Shown here: one piece after another, positions 24,644 through 32,198 of the stretch
Position numbering within the stretch: position 1 is the stretch's first letter
How the letters are laid out: each line of letters starts with the position of its first letter
NCBI GenBank assembly: GCA_964428795.1
Contig: CAYRZL010000011.1
Coordinates: 1-44,868, forward strand
Source of the DNA: CAYRZL01 sp964428795
Lineage (GTDB): Bacteria > Bacillota > Clostridia > Lachnospirales > Lachnospiraceae
Length of the DNA stretch: 44,868 nucleotides
Reading direction: 5' to 3'
The notes under the pieces: model-generated
The model's database searches: none
What the model saw: the letters and a program-made list of their open reading frames with translations, nothing else
Told to the model about the DNA's origin: nothing
Program-made: the position numbers and the translations under genes

Positions 24644-26725
24644 ATGAATATTTACACCACGGACAAAATCCGTAACATTGTTATTTTGGGACACGGTGGA
24701 GCCGGAAAAACAACGATCGTAGAAGCGATGGCATATCTTTCCGGAATCACAAATCGTATGGGAAAGATCAGCGATGGAAATACCATCAGTGATTACGATA
24801 AAGAAGAAATCAAGCGTATGTTTTCCATTCAGACATCTGTTGTTCCGATTATCTGGGGAGACACAAAGATCAACGTTCTGGATACACCAGGATATTTTGA
24901 TTTTGTGGGAGAGGTAGAAGAGGCAGTAAGCGTAGCAGATGCGGCTGTTATCGTTATCTCCGGTAAAGCAGGCGTAGAAGTAGGCACACAGAAAGCGTGG
25001 GAGCTTTGTGAAAAATACAATCTTCCGAGACTGGTATGTGTAACAGATATGGATGTGGATCATGCAAGCTTCCGTCAGGTTGTTGAGGACATGCAGGCAT
25101 TATATGGAAAGAAGCTGGCACCGTTCCATATTCCGATCCGTGAGGATGAGAAATTTGTAGGATATGTAAATCTGGTTACTCAGACAGCACATCGCTGGAA
25201 TGAAAAAGGCGAGGTCATCGATGTGGATGTTCCGGAATATTCAAAACCGAATATGGAGCAGCTTCGTGAAGCTCTTATGGAATCTGTTGCTGAGACAAGT
25301 GAAGAGTTTATGGACCGCTATTTCTCAGGAGAAGAGTTCTCTGAAAATGAGATTCGTCAGGCACTTCGTGTAAACGTGATCGATGGCAGTATCGTTCCGA
25401 TCTCCATGGCTTCCGGTATTCTGGCACAGGGTATCTATACGCTGCTGGATGATATTGTAAAATATACGCCAAGCCCGGACAAGAAAGAGTGCAAGGGTAT
25501 TGACCTGAAGACAAACGGTGTATTCGATGGGGATTATGATTTCTCAAAGCCAAAGAGTGCATATATCTTTAAAACTATCGTGGACCCGTTTATCGGAAAA
25601 TATTCTCTGATTAAAGTAAATTCCGGTGTTTTGAAAACAGATGATGTTTTGTACAACCAGGAAAAGGACATGGAAGATAAAGTCGGAAAACTCTGGGTTC
25701 TGCGCGGAAACAAACCGGAAGAAGTAAAAGAGCTTCATGCTGGTGATATCGGTGCACTGGCTAAGCTGAATAAGGTTTCTACCGGCGATACTTTGTCTAC
25801 AAAGGCAAATCCGGTGATTTACATCAAGACAAATGTGTCCATACCTTATACATACATGCGCTATAAAGCGGTAAACAAGGGTGATGAGGATAAGATTTCA
25901 CAGGCATTGCAGAAGCTGATGCAGGAAGATCTGACCTTGAAGGCAGTAAACGACAGCGAGAATGGACAGACACTCCTGTATGGTATCGGAGATCAGCATC
26001 TGGAGGTTGTTGTAAGCAAACTGAAAGAAAAATATAAAGTGGATGTTGAACTGAGCAAACCAAGCGTGGCATTCCGTGAGACCATCCGCAAGAAATCTGA
26101 TGTGGAATACAAGTACAAAAAACAGTCCGGCGGTCATGGTCAGTACGGTCATGTTAAGATGACATTTGAGCCTTCCGGAGAGATGGAGACGCCATATATC
26201 TTTGAACAGATCGTAGTGGGAGGCGCAGTTCCGAAAAACTACTTCCCGGCTGTTGAAAAAGGTCTGCAGGAATCTGTAACCAAAGGTCCGGTAGCAGGAT
26301 ATCCGGTAGTCGGAGTGAAAGCAGTGCTCTATGATGGCTCCTATCATCCGGTAGATTCTTCTGAGATGGCATTCAAGATGGCTACCATTCAGGCATTCAA
26401 GAAAGGATTTATGGAGGCTTCCCCGGTTCTTCTTGAGCCGATTGTTTCCATGAAGGTTCTGGTTGCCGATAAGTATACCGGAGACGTTATGGGTGATCTG
26501 AATAAACGCCGCGGACGTGTGCTCGGTATGAATCCGGTAGAAGGCGGCAAACAGGAAATCGTAGCGGATGTTCCGATGATGGAATTGTTCGGATATAACA
26601 CAGACCTTCGCTCCATGACCGGAGGAAGCGGTGTATATTCCTACGAGTTTGCACGTTATGAGCAGGCTCCGAGCGATATTCAGGAGAAAGAGATTGCATC
26701 AAGAGCTGCAGAGAATGCAGAGTAG
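24644..26725 (+). CDS. EF-G-2-type translational GTPase homologue
   Basis: The 693-residue protein has all five EF-G domains but belongs to the EF-G-2 branch (similar to Thermus EF-G-2) rather than canonical FusA. G1 is GHGGAGKT (16-23). G3 is DTPGY (80-84), with Tyr where canonical factors have the catalytic His. G4 is VTDMD (133-137) in place of NKxD. The domain IV region has YKKQSGGHGQYGHV and the C-terminal domain V has VGDxxGDLNKRRGRVLGMN-like sequence. Such paralogues may bind the ribosome with altered or absent GTP hydrolysis. The start at 24644 follows AGAGGAGG; an upstream in-frame ATG at 24587 has no ribosome site. It is a single-gene unit with its own promoter and terminator. Confidence 0.88.
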   Translation: MNIYTTDKIRNIVILGHGGAGKTTIVEAMAYLSGITNRMGKISDGNTISDYDKEEIKRMFSIQTSVVPIIWGDTKINVLDTPGYFDFVGEVEEAVSVADAAVIVISGKAGVEVGTQKAWELCEKYNLPRLVCVTDMDVDHASFRQVVEDMQALYGKKLAPFHIPIREDEKFVGYVNLVTQTAHRWNEKGEVIDVDVPEYSKPNMEQLREALMESVAETSEEFMDRYFSGEEFSENEIRQALRVNVIDGSIVPISMASGILAQGIYTLLDDIVKYTPSPDKKECKGIDLKTNGVFDGDYDFSKPKSAYIFKTIVDPFIGKYSLIKVNSGVLKTDDVLYNQEKDMEDKVGKLWVLRGNKPEEVKELHAGDIGALAKLNKVSTGDTLSTKANPVIYIKTNVSIPYTYMRYKAVNKGDEDKISQALQKLMQEDLTLKAVNDSENGQTLLYGIGDQHLEVVVSKLKEKYKVDVELSKPSVAFRETIRKKSDVEYKYKKQSGGHGQYGHVKMTFEPSGEMETPYIFEQIVVGGAVPKNYFPAVEKGLQESVTKGPVAGYPVVGVKAVLYDGSYHPVDSSEMAFKMATIQAFKKGFMEASPVLLEPIVSMKVLVADKYTGDVMGDLNKRRGRVLGMNPVEGGKQEIVADVPMMELFGYNTDLRSMTGGSGVYSYEFARYEQAPSDIQEKEIASRAAENAE

Positions 26726-26751
26726 AATTGTTATTGTAATAAATGATGAAA

Positions 26752-26785
26752 ACAGGAATCTGATTTTTTCAGGTTCCTGTTTTTC
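26752..26785. terminator. Terminator after the EF-G-2-like gene, left border of the cassette
   Basis: ACAGGAATCTGA (26752-26763) pairs over 12 positions (one G/T wobble) with TCAGGTTCCTGT (26769-26780), followed by TTTTTC-type T-run. It lies between convergent genes and can serve both. A near copy occurs at 29561-29596. Confidence 0.85.
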
Positions 26786-26791
26786 CAAGTA

Positions 26792-28039
26792 TTATCTTTT
26801 GTTATCTATTTTTTTGAAATAATATTCATAACATTCAACAGCTTCTTTATAGTTTCCTCTTTCTTTTAATTGATTTATGAGCAGTTTAAAAGTGATTTCA
26901 ACATCTGTTGGATCACCTTGTGATATTGCATCTAAAAAGAGATTCTTTAATTTTTTTATATCCAATTTGTCATTTATTGCCTCAACCAGTAGTTGGGTAA
27001 ATCGTACTGAAAAACTATCTTCTTCTTTCAATTGAAGGAAAAGTGAACCGTACTTTTTCGCAGCGTCATATTTTCCTGTCATAAAATAAGAAAACGTAAG
27101 GAAATAATATAATGCTTGAAAATTCGGATTTTGCCCTGCAACTTTGAGCAATTCAAGAGACATTTGAATGCATTTGTCGTATTGCTGTGCAAATAGGTAA
27201 TTAGATGCAAGGTTGAATTTTGCAGCATTGCGAATGTTTTCGTGCTTTATCTTATCTGCAAGATTTAAAATTCTGAGATTTTGTTTTGTACTTAGATCTA
27301 CTTGTCCCATCTTGCTATATATATTGGCAATATTGACTTCAATGGATAATGAAAAAGTGAAAAAGTAATTTTCTTTAGCCACAGATAGAGCCTTACGATT
27401 TAAAGTCAAGGCATCGAGCATTCTGTTATCCGTTTCATAAATTGTTGCCTGATCACTTAATAAAATACTGTATAGAGCCATGATGGATGGATCTTCTATA
27501 TGCGGCGTATACATAGAAAACCCATTTTGTATTAAGTTGAGACGTTGAAAATCATTATGTGTTCCAATACACTTTTCTGCACAAAAAAATAGGAACATAT
27601 TTAATTTATGATTATTTTGCATTAACAAAGGAGGCATATCCATATTTTGTCTCTTGATAAGGCATTCTTGTGAAAGAATGCCGGCAATATAGTAAGGATA
27701 AGCATAAGAATATTTATAGTAATCTGTGACGAGTTCAGTGGTATGTAGAAATAGGTCTTCTCTATTGAAACATATATAATCATGGATGATAGAATTTAAC
27801 AAATCATCTGCCTGTTCCAAAATATGCAAATCATTTTTGAAATTTATATTGAGAGTCTCAAAAATACGATTGATACTAAAAAAGGATAAATTTTTTTTCC
27901 CACGTTCTATTTCAGAAAGATACTGTTGTGATATACCTGCAAAAGAGGATATAATTTCAGCACTTTTTTTCTGAGTTTTACGTTCATCATGTATGAGTTT
28001 CCCTATAATATTTGCTCTTTCATTATCTGTAATATTCAT
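26792..28039 (-). CDS. RRNPP-type transcriptional regulator (XRE helix-turn-helix plus TPR-like repeats)
   Basis: The 415-residue protein starts with an XRE-type helix-turn-helix (about residues 7-65; KKSAEIISSFAGISQQYLSEIERGKKN is the recognition region, given here as positions 25-51), followed by about 340 residues of helical, TPR-like repeats. This architecture and length are those of RRNPP regulators (Rgg, PlcR, PrgX and kin), which bind a short imported peptide in the TPR groove. ATG at 28039 is preferred to a TTG at 28048 because AAAGGA lies about ten bases before it. The gene is divergent from a 36-residue peptide gene and an MFS exporter, the usual layout of a receptor next to its signal. 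It is AT-rich compared with flanking genes. Peptide binding is inferred. Confidence 0.78.
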   Translation of the reverse strand: MNITDNERANIIGKLIHDERKTQKKSAEIISSFAGISQQYLSEIERGKKNLSFFSINRIFETLNINFKNDLHILEQADDLLNSIIHDYICFNREDLFLHTTELVTDYYKYSYAYPYYIAGILSQECLIKRQNMDMPPLLMQNNHKLNMFLFFCAEKCIGTHNDFQRLNLIQNGFSMYTPHIEDPSIMALYSILLSDQATIYETDNRMLDALTLNRKALSVAKENYFFTFSLSIEVNIANIYSKMGQVDLSTKQNLRILNLADKIKHENIRNAAKFNLASNYLFAQQYDKCIQMSLELLKVAGQNPNFQALYYFLTFSYFMTGKYDAAKKYGSLFLQLKEEDSFSVRFTQLLVEAINDKLDIKKLKNLFLDAISQGDPTDVEITFKLLINQLKERGNYKEAVECYEYYFKKIDNKR

Positions 28040-28090
28040 ATTTTTCAATTCCTTTTGATTTACAGCAGTAATTTTTTTTGTTCATGGGTT

Positions 28091-28096
28091 TATAAT
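28091..28096 (+). promoter_or_regulatory. -10 box of the peptide/MFS transcript
   Basis: A perfect TATAAT lies 50 bases before the peptide gene, but the -35 position (about 28068-28073, GTAATT) does not match the consensus. A good -10 without a -35 is what an activator-dependent promoter looks like. The regulator's start is only 52 bases away on the other strand, so its binding site would have to fall in 28040-28090. Confidence 0.5.
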
Positions 28097-28145
28097 TTAT
28101 GCAAAAATAATATACACCATTATTATTACAGAAAGGAGGGAGATT

Positions 28146-28256
28146 ATGCAAGAGGAAAATGAAATGAGCGTTATAAATGAACTTGAATTGAATATGAATG
28201 AAGCGCTTGAATTACCAGAGGGAGCTCCAGTATATATTGCATTTAAGTGGCCGTAA
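28146..28256 (+). CDS. 36-residue acidic peptide, candidate signal or exported small peptide
   Basis: This short gene encodes 36 residues and has a very strong ribosome site (AAAGGAGG, spacing about 6), so it is almost surely translated. The N-terminal two thirds is acidic (nine Glu and no basic residue before Lys34), with the amphipathic stretch VINELELNMNEALELPEG; the C-terminal part, PVYIAFKWP, is hydrophobic and aromatic with one Lys. There is no signal peptide or transmembrane segment and no Cys. An acidic leader-like part plus a distinct tail is the layout of pro-peptides for signals and of leader-guided peptides, but no modifying enzyme lies nearby. It sits between an RRNPP-like regulator and an MFS transporter, which suggests that the tail is the mature ligand or product. 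Function is inferred. Confidence 0.8.
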   Translation: MQEENEMSVINELELNMNEALELPEGAPVYIAFKWP

Positions 28257-28264
28257 AAAGTGTT

Positions 28265-28292
28265 GAGGAAGATACATGCATGTGTCTTTCTC
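28265..28292 (+). terminator. Attenuator-like hairpin between the peptide and the MFS gene
   Basis: GAGGAAGATACA (28265-28276), TGCA loop, TGTGTCTTTCTC (28281-28292): twelve pairs with two wobbles. A pyrimidine-rich tail follows but no true T-run. It starts nine bases after the peptide stop. It may act as a partial terminator or protect the peptide mRNA, giving more peptide than transporter. Confidence 0.6.
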
Positions 28293-28330
28293 CTTCTACA
28301 AAACAAGAAATTATATTTGGGAGATAATTT

Positions 28331-29572
28331 ATGCGGCAAATAATTGGAATATTTTCCGAAAACACAAATTTCAGAATTATTTTTTTTGCAAATTTTATTA
28401 ACCGTTTGGGAGATAGTGCTGAAACAATAGCGTACACATTTCTTTTATATATGCTTACCGGAAGTGCAGCTGTCAGTGCTTTTGGCTTGTGTATAAATCT
28501 TCTGCCAACCGTAGTGATTCAACCTTTGATCGGACCGATCGTTGAAAATTTAGATCACAAGAAAATGATGATATTTGCCGATATCATAAGAGGGATCATT
28601 GTAATATGTCTTTTGGGTCTGTATGTATATGGCGATTTTAAATATGGACATCTCATGGTTGCAATGTTTTTGATTTCCACAGTGGAGTGTTTCCGTGTAC
28701 CAGCAGGTGCTGCAGTAATTCCATATATATGTAATGACGATGAGTATGAGATACAAGCTTCTATGAATTCTATTGCAAATACAGCCGCATCTATAGCAGG
28801 TGCTGTACTTGCCGGAATTGTATTAGAAAAATTAGATGTTTCATTCATATTTTTATGTGATGCAATCACTTTTTTTGTAAGCGGTATTATAATATGTGGA
28901 TTGAAAATAAAGGAAAAAAGTATGGAGGAACAAAAACAATCAGAAGAGAGATATCTATCTTCTTTAAAAGATGGAATCCGTTTTTTTTTCTATGATGGAA
29001 ATTTGCGGATGTTATGTTTTTTGGTTATGATAAATAATCTTTTGGCGGCTCCGTTTTATGCACTAGAGGCACCCATTATAAATGGATTGTTGCACGGTGA
29101 TGTAAATTTATTGTCATGGATATCAATCTCCGGTGCACTCGGAATTATTATAGGATCACTTTTTTATACAGTAGCATTAAGAATATTAGGTGAAAAGAAA
29201 ATTATTGTATATTCTGTGCTTTCTTATTTTTTTCTTTATATGGGCATCATAGGCACTTCAAAAATCAGTATATATGGATGGAGAGTGCTTATTATTCTTA
29301 TTATCATTTTTTTGAATGCTTATGCTACAATTTGGTTATCTTTGTTGATCAATGCTTCATTTTTGAAGTCAATCAAAAAAAGCATGATCGGGAGGGGAGC
29401 GACTATATTTAATTCGATATCAGTTATATGTATGCCTGTGATGAGTGCTCTTATTGCAGTAGCTTCTATCATCCTATTGACTGAAACAATAATATATATT
29501 ACATCTGGAATTGCTGTATTGTTAGCAGTGATAGTTTGGTTTAAATATAAGGAAAGGTGGACAGGGGTCTGA
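28331..29572 (+). CDS. MFS transporter (efflux type)
   Basis: The 413-residue, about twelve-pass protein matches the drug-efflux/EntS-like branch of the major facilitator superfamily: FFANFINRLGDSAETIAYTF in the first helix, the inter-helix VENLDHKKMMIFADIIRG loop (the motif A position), and GAAVIPYICNDDEYEIQASMN after helix 4. A central charged loop (about residues 193-215) splits the two halves. It follows the small peptide gene on the same strand with a GGGAG site and is AT-rich like the rest of the cassette. Its stop codon lies inside the right-border hairpin. It may export the peptide or another small molecule, or give resistance; the cargo is unknown. MFS pumps do export some peptide products, microcin C being the known case. 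Confidence 0.85.
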   Translation: MRQIIGIFSENTNFRIIFFANFINRLGDSAETIAYTFLLYMLTGSAAVSAFGLCINLLPTVVIQPLIGPIVENLDHKKMMIFADIIRGIIVICLLGLYVYGDFKYGHLMVAMFLISTVECFRVPAGAAVIPYICNDDEYEIQASMNSIANTAASIAGAVLAGIVLEKLDVSFIFLCDAITFFVSGIIICGLKIKEKSMEEQKQSEERYLSSLKDGIRFFFYDGNLRMLCFLVMINNLLAAPFYALEAPIINGLLHGDVNLLSWISISGALGIIIGSLFYTVALRILGEKKIIVYSVLSYFFLYMGIIGTSKISIYGWRVLIILIIIFLNAYATIWLSLLINASFLKSIKKSMIGRGATIFNSISVICMPVMSALIAVASIILLTETIIYITSGIAVLLAVIVWFKYKERWTGV

Positions 29573-29596
29573 GTGTACTCAGGTTCCTGTATTTTC
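29561..29596. terminator. Terminator after the MFS gene, right border of the cassette
   Basis: ACAGGGGTCTGA (29561-29572) pairs with TCAGGTTCCTGT (29579-29590) using three G/T wobbles, followed by ATTTTC. The second arm is identical to that of the hairpin at 26752-26785 and the first arm differs by two bases. The MFS stop codon (TGA, 29570-29572) is part of the stem. Confidence 0.75.
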
Positions 29597-29607
29597 GTTG
29601 ATTTTTC

Positions 29608-29635
29608 TTGACAAATATGCCTCTTGTGATAAACT
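29608..29635 (+). promoter_or_regulatory. Promoter of leuS
   Basis: Consensus TTGACA (29608-29613), 16-base spacer and TAAACT (29630-29635). Transcription would start near 29642, giving a leader of about 120 bases. Confidence 0.65.
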
Positions 29636-29642
29636 TTTAAAT

Positions 29643-29751
29643 AGTGCTCGTAACAAGCCTGACTACTAAATTCGAACTACGTTCTCATTAAGGGTCATGC
29701 ATGTATCGCAGCTAAGCGACCAAACTACGGTCGCTAAGTGCTCGTAACAAG
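29643..29751 (+). promoter_or_regulatory. leuS leader with a 15-base direct repeat and hairpin
   Basis: AGTGCTCGTAACAAG occurs at the start of the leader (29643-29657) and again at 29737-29751, where it runs into the ribosome site AAGGAGG. Between them AGCGACC (29715-29721) pairs with GGTCGCT (29729-29735), and a smaller GAAC-TAC-GTTC hairpin lies near 29674. No T-box AGGGTGGTACC sequence is present, unlike pheST, so leuS is not under a visible T-box. Confidence 0.5.
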
Positions 29752-29763
29752 GAGGAGTAGAAG

Positions 29764-32175
29764 ATGGCGATTCCATACAATCACAGAGAGATTGAACAAA
29801 AATGGCGCAAATACTGGGAAGAACATCCCGTAAATGTAAATGACGGTAAAAAACCAAAATATTACTGCCTGGACATGTTTCCATATCCGTCCGGAAACGG
29901 ACTGCATGTGGGACATTGGAGAGGATATGTGATCTCTGATGTCTGGAGCAGATATAAAATGCTGCAGGGGTATTATCTGATTCATCCGATGGGATGGGAT
30001 GCATTCGGACTTCCTGCTGAGAACTATGCGATCAAGATGGGCGTACATCCTGCAAAATCAACCGCAGAAAATGTAGCAAATATCAAACGTCAGATCAATG
30101 AGATTGCAGCGATTTATGACTGGGATATGGAAGTAAATACCACAGATCCAAACTTTTACAAATGGACACAGTGGATTTTTGTAAAAATGTTCAAAGCAGG
30201 TCTTGCTTACGAGAAGGAGATGCCGATCAACTGGTGTCCGTCCTGTAAGACCGGACTTGCAAATGAAGAGGTTGTCAACGGTAAATGTGAGCGATGCGGT
30301 GCTGACGTCACCAAAAAGAATCTGAAACAGTGGATGTTAAAGATCACAAAATATGCAGACAGACTTCTGGCAGACTTAGACAAGCTGGATTGGCCCGAGA
30401 AAGTAAAGAAGATGCAGGCTGACTGGATCGGTAAAAGCCATGGTGCAGAGGTAAACTTTAAAGTGGAAAACTCTGACAAGGAGATTACCGTATATACTAC
30501 CAGACCGGATACACTGCACGGAGCGACCTTTATGGTTCTGGCGCCGGAACATGCTCTTGCAAAAGAGCTGGCTACCGACGATATGAGAGAAGCAGTGGAA
30601 GAGTACATTTATCAGGCTTCCATGAAGTCATCCGTGGATCGTCTGCAGGACAAAGAAAAAACCGGTGTATTCACGGGATCTTATGCGATCAATCCGTTAA
30701 ATGGCGCAAAGACACCGATCTGGCTGTCCGATTATGTACTGGCTGATTACGGAACCGGAGCCATCATGTGTGTACCTGCTCATGATGACCGTGACTTTGA
30801 ATTTGCTACCAAATTTAATATTCCGATCATTCAGGTTATTGCAAAAGACGGAAAAGAAATCGAAAATATGACCGAGGCTTATACAGAAGCAAGCGGTACT
30901 ATGATCAATTCCGGTGAGTGGAACGGTATGGAGTCCGCGGTGCTGAAAAAAGAAGCTCCCATGATGATTGAAAAAATGGGAATCGGTAAGGCTACTACCA
31001 ATTATAAGCTCCGTGACTGGGTATTCTCCCGTCAGCGTTACTGGGGTGAGCCGATCCCGATCGTTCATTGTCCGGATTGCGGCGCAGTGCCCGTACCGGA
31101 GGAAGAGCTTCCTCTGCTGCTGCCACAGGTAGAATCTTACCAGCCTACCGGAACCGGAGAATCCCCGCTGGCAGATATCTGTGACTGGGTAAATACTACA
31201 TGCCCGTGCTGCGGAAAACCCGCAAAACGTGAGACAAACACCATGCCCCAGTGGGCAGGCTCAAGCTGGTATTTCCTGCGTTATGTGGACAATAAAAATG
31301 ATAAGGAGCTGGTTTCCAAAGAGAAGGCAGACAAATACCTTCCGGTGGATATGTATATCGGTGGAGTGGAGCATGCGGTTCTTCATCTGCTTTATTCCAG
31401 ATTTTATACAAAGTTCCTGCATGATATCGGTGTCATTGATTTTGATGAACCGTTTACCAAGCTGTTCAATCAGGGTATGATCACCGGTAAAAATGGTATT
31501 AAGATGAGTAAATCCAAAGGAAACGTTGTTTCCCCGGATGATCTTGTAAGAGATTATGGCTGTGATTCTCTGCGTCTTTATGAGCTGTTCGTGGGACCGC
31601 CGGAGCTTGATTCTGAGTGGGACGACAGAGGAATTGACGGTGTTTACCGTTTTATTTCCCGTTTCTGGAAGCTGGTTATGGAGCAGAAGGATGTAAATGC
31701 TGCCGAGACAAAGGAGCTTGTCAAGGTTCGCAACCGTCTGGTGTATGATATTACAAACCGTCTGGAGAGCTTCAGCCTGAATACGGTTGTTTCCGGTTTT
31801 ATGGAGTACAACAACAAGCTGTACGATCTGGCTAAGAAGGGCGGCGTGGACAAGGAGACCTTAAAGACCTTTGTTATTCTGCTGGCGCCGTTTGCACCTC
31901 ACATCTCTCAGGAGCTGTATGAGCAGCTCGGATACGAAGGCAGTGTGTATGATAACACATGGCCGACCTATGACGAGAGCAAGATGAAAGATGATGAGAT
32001 CGAAATCGCAGTTCAGGTAAACGGTAAGATGAGATGCGTTATCACCGTTCCGGCTGACGTATCCAAAGAGGATGCCATTGCCGCTGCAAAAGAAGCACTT
32101 GGAAGCAAGCTTACCGGAAATATTGTGAAAGAAATCTATGTACCGGGAAGAATTGTAAATATTGTTGCAAAATAA
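29764..32175 (+). CDS. leuS: Leucyl-tRNA synthetase
   Basis: The 803-residue class I enzyme charges tRNA-Leu. The HIGH motif is HVGH in YPSGNGLHVGHWRGY (about residues 38-52) and the KMSKS loop is KMSKSKGN (about 580). The CP1 editing domain, about residues 225-415, has the threonine-rich TTRPDTLHGATF and the later GTGAIMCVPAHDDRDFEFA with its editing aspartate. CxxC pairs around residues 158-181 and 432-485 (WCPSCKTG, CERCGA, CPDCGA, CPCCGK) look like zinc ribbons. A very strong AAGGAGGAG site precedes the start. It is a single-gene unit. Confidence 0.97.
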   Translation: MAIPYNHREIEQKWRKYWEEHPVNVNDGKKPKYYCLDMFPYPSGNGLHVGHWRGYVISDVWSRYKMLQGYYLIHPMGWDAFGLPAENYAIKMGVHPAKSTAENVANIKRQINEIAAIYDWDMEVNTTDPNFYKWTQWIFVKMFKAGLAYEKEMPINWCPSCKTGLANEEVVNGKCERCGADVTKKNLKQWMLKITKYADRLLADLDKLDWPEKVKKMQADWIGKSHGAEVNFKVENSDKEITVYTTRPDTLHGATFMVLAPEHALAKELATDDMREAVEEYIYQASMKSSVDRLQDKEKTGVFTGSYAINPLNGAKTPIWLSDYVLADYGTGAIMCVPAHDDRDFEFATKFNIPIIQVIAKDGKEIENMTEAYTEASGTMINSGEWNGMESAVLKKEAPMMIEKMGIGKATTNYKLRDWVFSRQRYWGEPIPIVHCPDCGAVPVPEEELPLLLPQVESYQPTGTGESPLADICDWVNTTCPCCGKPAKRETNTMPQWAGSSWYFLRYVDNKNDKELVSKEKADKYLPVDMYIGGVEHAVLHLLYSRFYTKFLHDIGVIDFDEPFTKLFNQGMITGKNGIKMSKSKGNVVSPDDLVRDYGCDSLRLYELFVGPPELDSEWDDRGIDGVYRFISRFWKLVMEQKDVNAAETKELVKVRNRLVYDITNRLESFSLNTVVSGFMEYNNKLYDLAKKGGVDKETLKTFVILLAPFAPHISQELYEQLGYEGSVYDNTWPTYDESKMKDDEIEIAVQVNGKMRCVITVPADVSKEDAIAAAKEALGSKLTGNIVKEIYVPGRIVNIVAK

Positions 32176-32198
32176 AAAATCTCCATTGGCATCACTTT

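Noticed and set aside
28040..28048. TTG start for the RRNPP-like regulator
   Set aside because: The ribosome site AAAGGA lies too close to the TTG; the ATG at 28039 is better spaced.
28146..28256. Streptide-like Lys-Trp cyclised peptide
   Set aside because: The tail has a Lys-Trp pair, but no radical SAM enzyme is encoded nearby.
28146..29572. Microcin C-like system
   Set aside because: An MFS pump beside a tiny gene recalls microcin C, but no MccB-type adenylating enzyme is present and the peptide is longer.
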